A DNA stretch of 30,052 bases, taken from IMG/VR virus record IMGVR_UViG_3300008110_000847, positions 1 to 30,052 of that record. The stretch is one strand, 5' to 3'. Shown one piece after another: positions 22,452 to 28,237 of the stretch; positions within the stretch are counted from its first letter, which is position 1, and every line of letters starts with the position of its first letter. The notes under the pieces are model-generated. The model was not told the origin of the DNA and ran no database searches. It saw nothing but the letters and a program-made list of their open reading frames with translations. The position numbers and the translations under genes were made by a program. This DNA is from a virus.

Positions 22452-22636
22452 CATATCCAATTAAAATATACTGGAAGAACGGCGATAATATATCTGCATG
22501 GGATGAAAAGTGTATTGAACTTTTAGAAAAGTTTGGTTTACCTGGTGGCAGGTATGTAACAAGCTTTTCTGAAAACTATCTTGAAATTAATTTTTATAAA
22601 CATGAGGATGCTGTATTAGCAACTTTAATATTATGA
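22448..22636 (+). CDS. array paralog c, 62 aa
   Basis: ATG 22448 overlaps the preceding stop (ATGA); an in-frame ATG at 22442 is an alternative. KIYWKNGDNISAWDEKCIEL, then FGLPGGRYVTSFSENYLE and the family ending INFYKHEDAVLATLIL. It is the most divergent ending of the set, lacking the final aromatic residue. Overlaps the next gene by 4 bases. Confidence 0.68.
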   Translation: MTYPIKIYWKNGDNISAWDEKCIELLEKFGLPGGRYVTSFSENYLEINFYKHEDAVLATLIL

Positions 22637-22863
22637 AATTAAATATTGATGAAGGTAAGTATGTTAGTAAAGAAGGTGATGCATACTATTCTATAGAGGT
22701 AGACGGCAGACAAACATTTGGTGATTATCCTCTTTGGGTAGATATGATTAACTGGGCTAACGAACAATACGGTGACGATTATAAAAGATGGAATGTAAGT
22801 ACCAAAAGATTTTTCTTTAGGGATAAAGAAGATTTAGAATGGTTTATCTTAAGGTGGTCATGA
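22633..22863 (+). CDS. array paralog d, 76 aa
   Basis: N-terminal strands with YYSIEVDGRQTF, helix LWVDMINWANEQYGDDYKRW, and the family ending FFFRDKEDLEWFILRWS. This ending aligns almost position by position with that of the next gene (YYFKHERDLVFFTLRWS). ATGA overlaps on both sides. Confidence 0.72.
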   Translation: MKLNIDEGKYVSKEGDAYYSIEVDGRQTFGDYPLWVDMINWANEQYGDDYKRWNVSTKRFFFRDKEDLEWFILRWS

Positions 22864-23060
22864 CTTATAAGACAATCATTGGTAAAGAAAAGTACCACAT
22901 GCACAATGAAATTATGCAGTGGTGTAATGACCACATTGGCGACGGGGGTTATACTCAGCAGCCTAATCCATTGTGGGATATGGTTTTAGTTTATGGTACA
23001 GCCACATATTATTTCAAACACGAACGAGATTTAGTATTTTTTACCTTAAGATGGTCATGA
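22860..23060 (+). CDS. array paralog e, 66 aa
   Basis: ATG 22860 at an ATGA junction; an in-frame ATG at 22839 is inside the previous gene. Helix MHNEIMQWCNDHIGDGG corresponds to the helix of paralog d (INWANEQYGDD), and the ending is YYFKHERDLVFFTLRWS. Closest visible relative of paralog d, suggesting a recent duplication followed by divergence. Confidence 0.72.
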   Translation: MTYKTIIGKEKYHMHNEIMQWCNDHIGDGGYTQQPNPLWDMVLVYGTATYYFKHERDLVFFTLRWS

Positions 23061-23440
23061 AACTTTTACGAAGAAAAATTTTTATCCGCGAGTACGATTT
23101 TAATAAAATCAAAACGAAGGCAACGGCAAAAGTTGATAGATACGAAACATTGTACGATCGGGCAACCTTCACACCTGTTAAAAAGGATGACTTAGAAAAA
23201 GCATATTTGGTTTTTCTATTGACTAAAGACGAAAACGATAACACATTAAATCCAATGAATAGTTGGAAACCAACAGAATTTCCTAGCAGTTATTTGTGGC
23301 ATATTAAAAAACAGTTATACAATGAAGATTATGCACGTTGGGATAGTAGGTTTGATGATAACGGTTATCTTCTAGTAAGATACAATAAAGTTACACCTGA
23401 AACAAAATTGGGTTGGGGAATTTTTGAAAAAGATTTATGA
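23057..23440 (+). CDS. hypothetical protein within the array, 127 aa
   Basis: Starts at ATGA after paralog e. Basic N-terminus (KLLRRKIFIREYDFNKIKTK), then AYLVFLLTKDENDN, a helix SSYLWHIKKQLYNEDYARW, and NGYLLVRYNKVTPETKLGWG. It lacks the array ending and is about twice as long, so it is probably unrelated or a heavily modified member. Coupled by ATGA to the last paralog. Function unknown. Confidence 0.7.
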   Translation: MKLLRRKIFIREYDFNKIKTKATAKVDRYETLYDRATFTPVKKDDLEKAYLVFLLTKDENDNTLNPMNSWKPTEFPSSYLWHIKKQLYNEDYARWDSRFDDNGYLLVRYNKVTPETKLGWGIFEKDL

Positions 23441-23625
23441 GAAAACAAACATACACACATAGAGTAGTAGTGGAAACATCCCAAGAAAGAATTGACCACA
23501 TCAAATGGTGTCGTAGAAATTTAGGAGAACGGGGAATAGATTGGGACTTCTTTGGCGGCACTAAACTTGACATTATAATCTACACCGAAAAATACATTCC
23601 ATTCTATAAACTTAAATTTGATTAA
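23437..23625 (+). CDS. array paralog f, 62 aa
   Basis: RVVVETSQERIDHIKWCRRN carries the helix with W-C seen in paralog e (QWCND), followed by LGERGIDWDFFGGTKLD and the ending IIIYTEKYIPFYKLKFD. Last gene of the overlapping chain; a gap with a palindrome follows. Confidence 0.7.
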   Translation: MRKQTYTHRVVVETSQERIDHIKWCRRNLGERGIDWDFFGGTKLDIIIYTEKYIPFYKLKFD

Positions 23626-23633
23626 CCAAAATA

Positions 23634-23652
23634 GTTGTAAATATGATACAAC
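23634..23652. promoter_or_regulatory. palindrome in leader, possible operator
   Basis: GTTGTA-AATATGA-TACAAC is a perfect 6-bp inverted repeat with a 7-base centre, 30 bases before ATG 23682. A TAAATA box (23638-23643) lies inside it, so a bound repressor or RNA hairpin could affect initiation there. Inferred from pattern. Confidence 0.35.
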
Positions 23653-23681
23653 ACAGTTATACTTACACAGAGAGGTGAAAT

Positions 23682-24137
23682 ATGAATCTAATTGCTAAAC
23701 CAGTAGTAAAAGATCAGTTTTGGATCGTTACTGATGGCGAGAAAAAAGTCGGTAATGTCCTAGCCAATGGATCTGGATTTCAAGTTAAATTGGGCGATAC
23801 AAAAAGAGAGTATCCCAGTACTAAAACAATCGCTAATAAAGAACAGATTGAATTTGTTAACTTTAAAAAAGTAGACAAGAAGAATCCTAACCCGTACGAA
23901 CATTATCCAACTACAGGTAAGGTTTTCAATTCTGTTTTGGACGTAAAAAGAAAAATTCATCTTTTTACAAAAACAACCAAAAGCAAATGTTATTATGCTG
24001 CAGGGTGGTACGCACTAAAGCAAGGATCAGAGTTTGTTCCTGTACTGTGCCCTAAGTATATTTTTGTACAACGCTACGAATGCTCTGGTCCATATATGAC
24101 CAAAACCGAAGCAGAAAATGCGATAAATACACTATGA
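23682..24137 (+). CDS. conserved phage protein, 151 aa
   Basis: N-terminal beta-rich domain KDQFWIVTDGEKKVGNVLAN, a middle part EHYPTTGKVFNSVLDVKRKI, and C-terminal YYAAGWYALKQGSEFVPVLC ending PYMTKTEAENAI. I recognise the order (F-W-[IV]-V-x-[DE]-x-x-x-K ... F-N-S-x-x-D-V-x-R-K ... C-P-K) from T4-like marine phages, where it is uncharacterised. SD GAGAGGTG precedes the ATG. Overlaps the next gene (ATGA). Confidence 0.8.
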   Translation: MNLIAKPVVKDQFWIVTDGEKKVGNVLANGSGFQVKLGDTKREYPSTKTIANKEQIEFVNFKKVDKKNPNPYEHYPTTGKVFNSVLDVKRKIHLFTKTTKSKCYYAAGWYALKQGSEFVPVLCPKYIFVQRYECSGPYMTKTEAENAINTL

Positions 24138-24331
24138 TCCATATTAAACGTTTTATAGACAAGATTGCTAGTATGGAAGGTAAACAAGGAAGGGATGTTG
24201 TCCTGCCTATATCTGATGCCCGCGCATTGCGTGATGAAATTACCAAACTTTTGCTTGATCAGCGTGAGACAAATACAACGCAAAAAACAAATGAGGTCGT
24301 TCAGGTAGAGATGAAGGGTGAAAAATGGTAA
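24134..24331 (+). CDS. conserved phage helical protein, 65 aa
   Basis: ATG 24134 at an ATGA junction; an earlier in-frame ATG at 24080 would lie inside the upstream gene. FIDKIASMEGKQGRDVVLPI then DARALRDEITKLLLDQ is a conserved two-helix pattern of phage proteins (F-I-D-K-I-x-x-x-E-x-x-Q-G-R). The C-terminus is a variable charged tail. Function unknown; it usually sits beside the next gene's family. Confidence 0.78.
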   Translation: MIHIKRFIDKIASMEGKQGRDVVLPISDARALRDEITKLLLDQRETNTTQKTNEVVQVEMKGEKW

Positions 24332-24335
24332 CTTA

Positions 24336-24629
24336 ATGGGAAGAACTCAACCTAAAGTAATACTAGAAATAGTAGATAAAACTACTTACAAAAATGATCA
24401 GATCGTAGAGGCTGCTGGAATATGGGCAGTTTTTTATGATGGGCAACCGATCAACCTCAAAAGTCAACATTACTTAGACGCGGAAAGCGTACCAAAATAC
24501 AAAAAGACAAGTTTCAGTAATCCGGGTCATGCACGTAATTTGTGTCGCAAACTTAATCAACAATTTAAAACCGAAAAATTCAGTGTCGTTTTCATGAACT
24601 CTGGTACCAAGGTTTATCCAGATGACTAG
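24336..24629 (+). CDS. conserved phage protein, 97 aa
   Basis: Start set at ATG 24336 so the product begins MGRTQPKVILEIVDK, the expected family start; an in-frame ATG at 24318 would overlap the previous gene by 14 bases. It contains AAGIWAVFYDGQPINLKS and SFSNPGHARNLCRKLNQQF, a recurring pattern in marine T4-like phages (F-Y-[DN]-G-x-P-x-N-L-[KR] ... F-x-N-x-G-H-A). Small alpha/beta protein, function unknown. It overlaps the next gene by 8 bases. Confidence 0.78.
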   Translation: MGRTQPKVILEIVDKTTYKNDQIVEAAGIWAVFYDGQPINLKSQHYLDAESVPKYKKTSFSNPGHARNLCRKLNQQFKTEKFSVVFMNSGTKVYPDD

Positions 24630-25020
24630 AGATTCTATAAAAAGACGAATTACCAAAGCAATCCTTGAACCGGGGTCAAATGTTGATTTAGATACAGCCA
24701 TGAAAACATTTTGGCTTGACATAAGAAATGAAGGTGGACTTAGATTAACAGACGTAGGTGATTCATTTTTTAAACGAGCAGATATTGAGAGTTTTGAATT
24801 TCCGTTCAGAATACAAAAAATTACAGATAAAGAACCTATCTATAGTTATCAGAATCTAATGCTTGATTTAAGTCTTAAAGTATCGTGCCCATACTACATA
24901 GGACGACATAAACCAAACGAACCATATATAAACATATATGACAGTAAAGTAGCCATGATGATTAATCTTTATGGTGATATATACGAATATTTAAGGCACA
25001 GTCAGTTAAGACGTAAATAA
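24622..25020 (+). CDS. conserved phage protein, 132 aa
   Basis: TAMKTFWLDIRNEGGLRLTD (25-44) followed by LKVSCPYYIGRHK and IYDSKVAMMINLYGDIYEYL. This arrangement (F-W-x-[DN]-x-R-x-x-G-G-L-R-L-[TS] ... C-P-Y-Y ... A-x-x-[IL]-x-L-[YF]-G-D-I) is common in T4-like marine phages without known function. A TAAATA box (25014-25019) overlaps its last codons. Confidence 0.8.
   Translation: MTRDSIKRRITKAILEPGSNVDLDTAMKTFWLDIRNEGGLRLTDVGDSFFKRADIESFEFPFRIQKITDKEPIYSYQNLMLDLSLKVSCPYYIGRHKPNEPYINIYDSKVAMMINLYGDIYEYLRHSQLRRK
25014..25019 (+). promoter_or_regulatory. late-promoter-like TAAATA box
   Basis: CGTAAATAAC overlaps the preceding stop codon, 15 bases before ATG 25035, with SD GGGAGG (25025-25030) between. 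The spacing matches the boxes at 3179 and 21557. Confidence 0.33.
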
Positions 25021-25034
25021 CAGTGGGAGGATTT

Positions 25035-25193
25035 ATGACTGAAGAAAAGAAAAGCAAGAACCCATTTATAAATATAGCTAATGCTGTAAAGAAAAATAAT
25101 ACTTTTCCTAATCAGCAGCAAAACAAAACTCCAAAACCAAACAAGGGGTTTGGTGGGGCAAACACAATGAGAAAAACAGGGAGAGGACGATGA
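25035..25193 (+). CDS. small basic conserved phage protein, 52 aa
   Basis: KKSKNPFINIANAVKKNNTF, a Gln/Asn/Pro linker, and a C-terminus NKGFGGANTMRKTGRGR. The G-F-G-G-x-x-x-x-R-[KR]-T-G-R-G-R ending is one I recognise from T4-like marine phages. High positive charge suggests nucleic-acid or protein binding. SD GGGAGG is well placed. ATGA overlap with the next gene. Confidence 0.75.
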   Translation: MTEEKKSKNPFINIANAVKKNNTFPNQQQNKTPKPNKGFGGANTMRKTGRGR

Positions 25194-25366
25194 ATTACTT
25201 ATTAATATTAGCACTAGTTTCAGCACTAACAATACCACCAGCATTTGCAGCAGACGCACCGGCAACACCAGTTAAAAAGGGTAATCTAATGCTTGCTAAA
25301 AAGAAAGACCATAGCAAAGCACAAGAAAAACCAGCCAAAAAATCTGAGAAAAAGTCTAAAAAATAA
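25190..25366 (+). CDS. secreted Lys-rich peptide, 58 aa
   Basis: Starts at ATGA on the previous stop. Residues 1-20 form a Sec-type signal peptide (MNYLLILALVSALTIPPAFA) with cleavage after A-F-A. The remaining 38 residues are very rich in Lys and Ala (LMLAKKKDHSKAQEKPAKKS, ending KKSKK). The mature peptide would be a strongly cationic periplasmic product. Roles such as outer-membrane or peptidoglycan perturbation at lysis are only guesses. Confidence 0.7.
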   Translation: MNYLLILALVSALTIPPAFAADAPATPVKKGNLMLAKKKDHSKAQEKPAKKSEKKSKK

Positions 25367-25374
25367 TACCCAGA

Positions 25375-25407
25375 TAAATAGTTTTACAGTTATGAGGTTC
25401 TGTAAAA
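25375..25407 (+). promoter_or_regulatory. TAAATA box and leader hairpin
   Basis: GATAAATAG (TAAATA at 25375-25380) precedes a perfect 8-bp inverted repeat TTTTACAG / CTGTAAAA (25382-25389, 25400-25407) with a 10-base loop. A second, shorter stem AGGTT / AACCT (within 25395-25411) would compete with it. SD AAGGAG follows before ATG 25439. Confidence 0.4.
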
Positions 25408-25438
25408 ACCTTAAACATACACACACAAGGAGAAAAAT

Positions 25439-25708
25439 ATGTTTAATTTCAATATGTTCGACCAAAACGCATTTAAAGATTTCTACACAGCAAATTTTTA
25501 TATCGATGCACTTCAACACACTAAATCTAATTTAACTGATAAAGTTATTACAGATCCAGTTTTAAATAAAGCAGCACATACCTTTTTAGATGCACAAACT
25601 GTTTTTGCTAAGATGATTGCACAAAATACAACCACTATTGCAAAACATAGTGTTGATTCTATGTGCAAAACTTATTTTCCACAAACTACTAAATCAAAGG
25701 CAGAATAA
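25439..25708 (+). CDS. phasin-like helical phage protein, 89 aa
   Basis: MFNFNMFDQNAFKDFYTANF at the start, then helical DALQHTKSNLTDKVI and AAHTFLDAQTVFAKMIAQNT, ending in KTYFPQTTKSKAE. The aromatic N-terminus and long amphipathic helices recall phasin-type proteins and a set of T4-like phage proteins of unknown function. The similarity is general, not motif-based. SD AAGGAGAAAAAT is strong. Confidence 0.7.
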   Translation: MFNFNMFDQNAFKDFYTANFYIDALQHTKSNLTDKVITDPVLNKAAHTFLDAQTVFAKMIAQNTTTIAKHSVDSMCKTYFPQTTKSKAE

Positions 25709-25710
25709 TT

Positions 25711-25896
25711 ATGCCTTGTTTGAATTGGGTAAAGTCCATAACTTCGGCTATGGTATCTAATCACTACGGATCAAAGTTAGAAGCATATATTATTAGTAAA
25801 GACCCAAAATCTCTTGCAGATGTTGAGGCTTATACAGTAGAATATGAAAGAAAACTTGCAAATGAACATTTTAAATTTTACGGAGAGACAAAATGA
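25711..25896 (+). CDS. hypothetical phage protein, 61 aa
   Basis: WVKSITSAMVSNHYGSKLEA then YIISKDPKSLADVEAYTVEY and a basic helix ending FYGETK. The S-K-[DN]-P-x-S-x-A-D-V-E segment recurs in phage small proteins, function unknown. It lies 2 bases after the phasin-like gene and overlaps the next by 4 (ATGA). Confidence 0.7.
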   Translation: MPCLNWVKSITSAMVSNHYGSKLEAYIISKDPKSLADVEAYTVEYERKLANEHFKFYGETK

Positions 25897-26165
25897 ACGA
25901 ACTACCAAAACTACCAGAAGTCAAATTCAACAAGAACGGTTACGAAATCCGTACCGATATTCTAGCAATGGCTAAAGACCTTGCAATGCAAGACTTTCAT
26001 ATGAAGTATTCAGGATGGGAAGTCACTGCAAAGCGTGATGAAAAGACAGGACAGATCATCAATAAAATTGAGATGCCTACTTTTCCAGGCCTAGAGCAGA
26101 TCCTTGAGAATGCAGAAAAAATGTATGCATTCGTAAATCAAGCATCCAATAATAGCAAAAAATAA
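25893..26165 (+). CDS. conserved phage protein, 90 aa
   Basis: NGYEIRTDILAMAKDLAMQD (15-34), WEVTAKRDEKTGQIINKIEM and PGLEQILENAEKMYAFVNQ. I recognise the N-G-Y-E-I-R-x-D-I-L-x-x-A-K start and P-x-x-x-x-P-G-L-E-Q ending from T4-like marine phages, where it usually follows a phasin-like gene as here. Function unknown. The terminator at 26186 follows. Confidence 0.8.
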   Translation: MNELPKLPEVKFNKNGYEIRTDILAMAKDLAMQDFHMKYSGWEVTAKRDEKTGQIINKIEMPTFPGLEQILENAEKMYAFVNQASNNSKK

Positions 26166-26185
26166 TTGCTAAATTTGCAACAAAC

Positions 26186-26211
26186 ATAGCCCCAACAGGG
26201 GCTATTTTTTT
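26186..26211 (+). terminator. intrinsic terminator
   Basis: ATAGCCCC / GGGGCTAT 8-bp stem with AACA loop, followed by a run of seven T. A new promoter begins 2 bases later, the same terminator-promoter arrangement as at 18474-18533. Confidence 0.9.
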
Positions 26212-26213
26212 GG

Positions 26214-26242
26214 TTGACAATAAATCCATTTGGGCATATAAT
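26214..26242 (+). promoter_or_regulatory. sigma70-like promoter, copy 2 of repeated cassette
   Basis: TTGACA (26214-26219), 17-base spacer beginning ATAAATCC, TATAAT (26237-26242); both hexamers are consensus. The leader GTATAGTCAATAACAAGGAGC (26246-26266 region) nearly repeats that of the gene at 26765. Confidence 0.88.
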
Positions 26243-26271
26243 GTCTGTATAGTCAATAACAAGGAGCTAAT

Positions 26272-26457
26272 ATGTTTATCAATCTCAATGCTAGCAAGCC
26301 AAACGGTGACTTTATGATCACTTCTTCCGCTGTGTTGCAAGATATGCATCCTACTGCTACTATGGCTGAAATTACTGAAATGCTAATTGCGATTGGTGAC
26401 GAGTACGAAGCCAAAGGTTATCAACTTAGCTACACATTTGATGAGGAGTTATCATAA
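26272..26457 (+). CDS. small early-type protein, 61 aa
   Basis: First gene after a consensus promoter, with SD AAGGAG. NLNASKPNGDFMITSSAVLQ, then HPTATMAEITEMLIAIGDEY and a short C-terminal strand. No motif recognised. Host-takeover functions are typical of small phage genes behind host-type promoters, but this is inference. TAATG-type overlap with the next gene. Confidence 0.7.
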   Translation: MFINLNASKPNGDFMITSSAVLQDMHPTATMAEITEMLIAIGDEYEAKGYQLSYTFDEELS

Positions 26458-26699
26458 TGATAACTGCTGAAAAAGTTACTAAACTATCAACATTAACTGC
26501 TGACCAACTTAACTCTATATTGGTCTATTCGGGCTACACTGGATTTGAAAAAGCAAAAACCTGCAAGTTTGTAGGTATTACTAATAATGGTGACTTTTGT
26601 TATCAATTTACATATACTTGCAATAATTACAACATTGCTAAAATTGACAAACTTTTTGTTAACATAGATGCAACAGGAAATATTGTTGCTGAATACTGA
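26457..26699 (+). CDS. hypothetical protein, 80 aa
   Basis: N-terminal LSTLTADQLNSILVYSGYTG resembles a helical recruitment motif; the rest is a beta-like region (KFVGITNNGDFCYQFTYTC, then KLFVNIDATGNIVAEY). The L-[TS]-x-[DE]-Q-L-[ND]-[SI]-I segment is similar to one in the gene at 27237. Function unknown. Coupled to the upstream gene. Confidence 0.7.
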   Translation: MITAEKVTKLSTLTADQLNSILVYSGYTGFEKAKTCKFVGITNNGDFCYQFTYTCNNYNIAKIDKLFVNIDATGNIVAEY

Positions 26700-26705
26700 T
26701 TTTGG

Positions 26706-26734
26706 TTGACAATAAATCCGGTTGGTGTTATACT
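26706..26734 (+). promoter_or_regulatory. sigma70-like promoter, copy 3 of repeated cassette
   Basis: TTGACA (26706-26711), 17-base spacer ATAAATCCGGTTGGTGT, TATACT (26729-26734). The leader GTATAGTGAATAACAAGGAGC (26739-26759) differs by one base from that of copy 2, so promoter and leader duplicated as a unit. Confidence 0.87.
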
Positions 26735-26764
26735 ATGGGTATAGTGAATAACAAGGAGCGAAAA

Positions 26765-27037
26765 ATGACTACAGCATTTCAAGGTTTGACTACTCAGGAA
26801 ATTCGTCAAGTTTCTATGTACGGTTGCACAGAGCAACAATTGCGTGAATCGGTTGAGGACAGCATTACTTTCAAATTATCGGGTCCTGTAATGATCGCAG
26901 CAGGTATGTTGTCTGATGCACAAGAAATGATTTGCACCGAATACGGTGAGGTTACTGATGGTCGTGCTAACGAAGCCCGTCAAGCAATCAATCGTGCAAA
27001 ATGGGTTATGTTCACTTATGCAATGGAGGACAAATAA
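26765..27037 (+). CDS. hypothetical protein, 90 aa
   Basis: ATG 26765 follows SD AAGGAG of the duplicated leader; upstream in-frame starts fall inside the promoter. Helical: QGLTTQEIRQVSMYGCTEQQ, SGPVMIAAGMLSDAQEMI and NEARQAINRAKWVMF. I recognise the L-S-D-A-Q-E-[ML]-I region as common in marine phage small proteins. Function unknown. Confidence 0.75.
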   Translation: MTTAFQGLTTQEIRQVSMYGCTEQQLRESVEDSITFKLSGPVMIAAGMLSDAQEMICTEYGEVTDGRANEARQAINRAKWVMFTYAMEDK

Positions 27038-27237
27038 TGTCAAATACTTATACATTTAGGCAAATTGCATATATCACAATTGAGGTTGTTGCTGATACAG
27101 AGGATGAGGCATACGATAAAATGTGTGATATCGATCCACTAACAGGTGATATTGATTACGAAGAACCTGAGTTGGAATCTATTGAAGATGAAAACGGTAA
27201 ACGTCTTTGGGATATGTATAAAGGAGAAATGGTATAA
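27037..27237 (+). CDS. small acidic conserved phage protein, 66 aa
   Basis: Shares one base with the previous stop (TAATG). A strand-helix start FRQIAYITIEVVADTEDEAY leads into an acidic C-terminal half (DYEEPELESIEDENGKRLWD). The E-x-x-A-x-x-K pattern resembles small DpnD/PcfM-like proteins; assignment is weak. Confidence 0.7.
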   Translation: MSNTYTFRQIAYITIEVVADTEDEAYDKMCDIDPLTGDIDYEEPELESIEDENGKRLWDMYKGEMV

Positions 27238-27512
27238 TGGCTACTATTCAAGAAATCAATCAATCAATTATGTTTGGTAATCTGTCTAATGACCAACTTG
27301 ATTCTATTATTCATGCTGTAAAGTTTAGGCGTAATGAATTACTGAAGCAAAACAAACGCAGTTTGACAATTGGTAGCGAGGTTAAATTTGTAAGCAGTCG
27401 CACTGGTCAAACGATCATTGGTAAGGTCTCTGCAATCAAAACAAAAAATGTAATTGTCAATGCAGGTTTTACTAACTGGCGAGTACCCGCTAACATGTTG
27501 GAGGTTGTATAA
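27237..27512 (+). CDS. conserved phage protein with KOW/SH3-like domain, 91 aa
   Basis: Helical N-terminus (MFGNLSNDQLDSIIHAVKFR) followed by an SH3/KOW-like strand set: LTIGSEVKFVSSRTGQTIIG, then NVIVNAGFTNWRVPANMLE. The G-x-x-V-K-F-x-S-x-R-T-G ... W-x-V-P-A-N-M-L pattern is familiar from T4-like marine phages; such domains often bind RNA or protein. SD AAAGGAG lies upstream. TAATG overlaps on both sides. Confidence 0.78.
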   Translation: MATIQEINQSIMFGNLSNDQLDSIIHAVKFRRNELLKQNKRSLTIGSEVKFVSSRTGQTIIGKVSAIKTKNVIVNAGFTNWRVPANMLEVV

Positions 27513-27691
27513 TGAATAAGCTAGAAGAATTGGCCAATGAAATTGCATTCCTAAATAATTCGGATATGCACTTTGTGTTAGGAACTATTTTTGGTATTAT
27601 TGTTTCAACGATTGGCTTTGCGGGTGTCGCAAGGATTCTTGACAAAGCCGTAGATGTTACTAAGGCTCAGGCAGAGAAGGCAGCGAAATAA
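27512..27691 (+). CDS. small single-span membrane protein, 59 aa
   Basis: Overlaps the preceding stop (TAATG). N-terminal acidic helix, one membrane segment HFVLGTIFGIIVSTIGFAGV, and a Lys/Ala-rich C-terminal helix (TKAQAEKAAK). Topology unknown, no family recognised. Confidence 0.7.
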   Translation: MNKLEELANEIAFLNNSDMHFVLGTIFGIIVSTIGFAGVARILDKAVDVTKAQAEKAAK

Positions 27692-27692
27692 A

Positions 27693-27839
27693 ATGACTAC
27701 CAAAGGACAATTTATTTTATTCTTTTTTCTATTAATTTTCATTGTCCCCACAACCTTTTACATCATTTACAAAATTATTAAACACGTATCAATTGATTTA
27801 ATTTCATATATAAAGGCAAAGAGAAATTATGGGTCTTGA
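27693..27839 (+). CDS. small membrane protein, 48 aa
   Basis: ATG 27693 follows the preceding stop by one base. FILFFFLLIFIVPTTFYIIY is one very hydrophobic segment, followed by a basic tail KAKRNYGS. Probably paired with the membrane protein just upstream. It overlaps the next gene by 11 bases. Confidence 0.65.
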   Translation: MTTKGQFILFFFLLIFIVPTTFYIIYKIIKHVSIDLISYIKAKRNYGS

Positions 27840-28203
27840 TCAATACGCATATATCGCAAATAAAGTAAATAATGAAACTAATTCTTCAACTGAACTAGCA
27901 TATTGGCGCAAGCATCCTAATTTGCATGGTTGGATGGAACGACTGTGGAACGAAAAAGGTTGTCCTGGTCTTGAGGCAGGCTTTAACGATATAATGTTCA
28001 ATGGTATTGAACTTGAACTAACCTTTGATGATGTTGTAAAGTTAGAAGAAGATATCAAAAATAACAAACTTCCCGAAACTACAGGTTTCTTTTTTGGTAA
28101 CAACAGTGACGAGTATTACAAAGCACAGGATCTAGAATTTGTGTACGAGGCTAAATCAAGGCTTTTCCTAGGTCAAAAAGTGTTCTATAATTCAAGTTGG
28201 TAA
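27829..28203 (+). CDS. conserved phage protein (MGLDQYAY family), 124 aa
   Basis: MGLDQYAYIAN start, AYWRKHPNLHGWMERLW (24-40), ELELTFDDVVKLEEDI and LPETTGFFFGNNSD (79-92), ending FLGQKVFYNSSW. This M-G-L-D-x-Y ... W-R-K-H ... L-P-x-T-x-G-F-F-F-G pattern is a widespread phage and bacterial family of unknown role, sometimes misnamed phosphoglycerate kinase in phage annotation. SD AAAGAGAAA precedes the ATG. Confidence 0.82.
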   Translation: MGLDQYAYIANKVNNETNSSTELAYWRKHPNLHGWMERLWNEKGCPGLEAGFNDIMFNGIELELTFDDVVKLEEDIKNNKLPETTGFFFGNNSDEYYKAQDLEFVYEAKSRLFLGQKVFYNSSW

Positions 28204-28237
28204 CTATTAAAGTTATTATACTTGAGACACTTAAAAA

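Noticed and set aside
23057-23440. Membership of the 127-residue protein in the small paralog array
   Set aside because: It lies in the array but lacks the shared ending and helix pattern, so I list it as a separate hypothetical.
26171-26185. TTGC-TAAATTT-GCAA inverted repeat before the terminator
   Set aside because: Only 4-bp arms; the adjacent GC-rich hairpin with its T tract explains termination.
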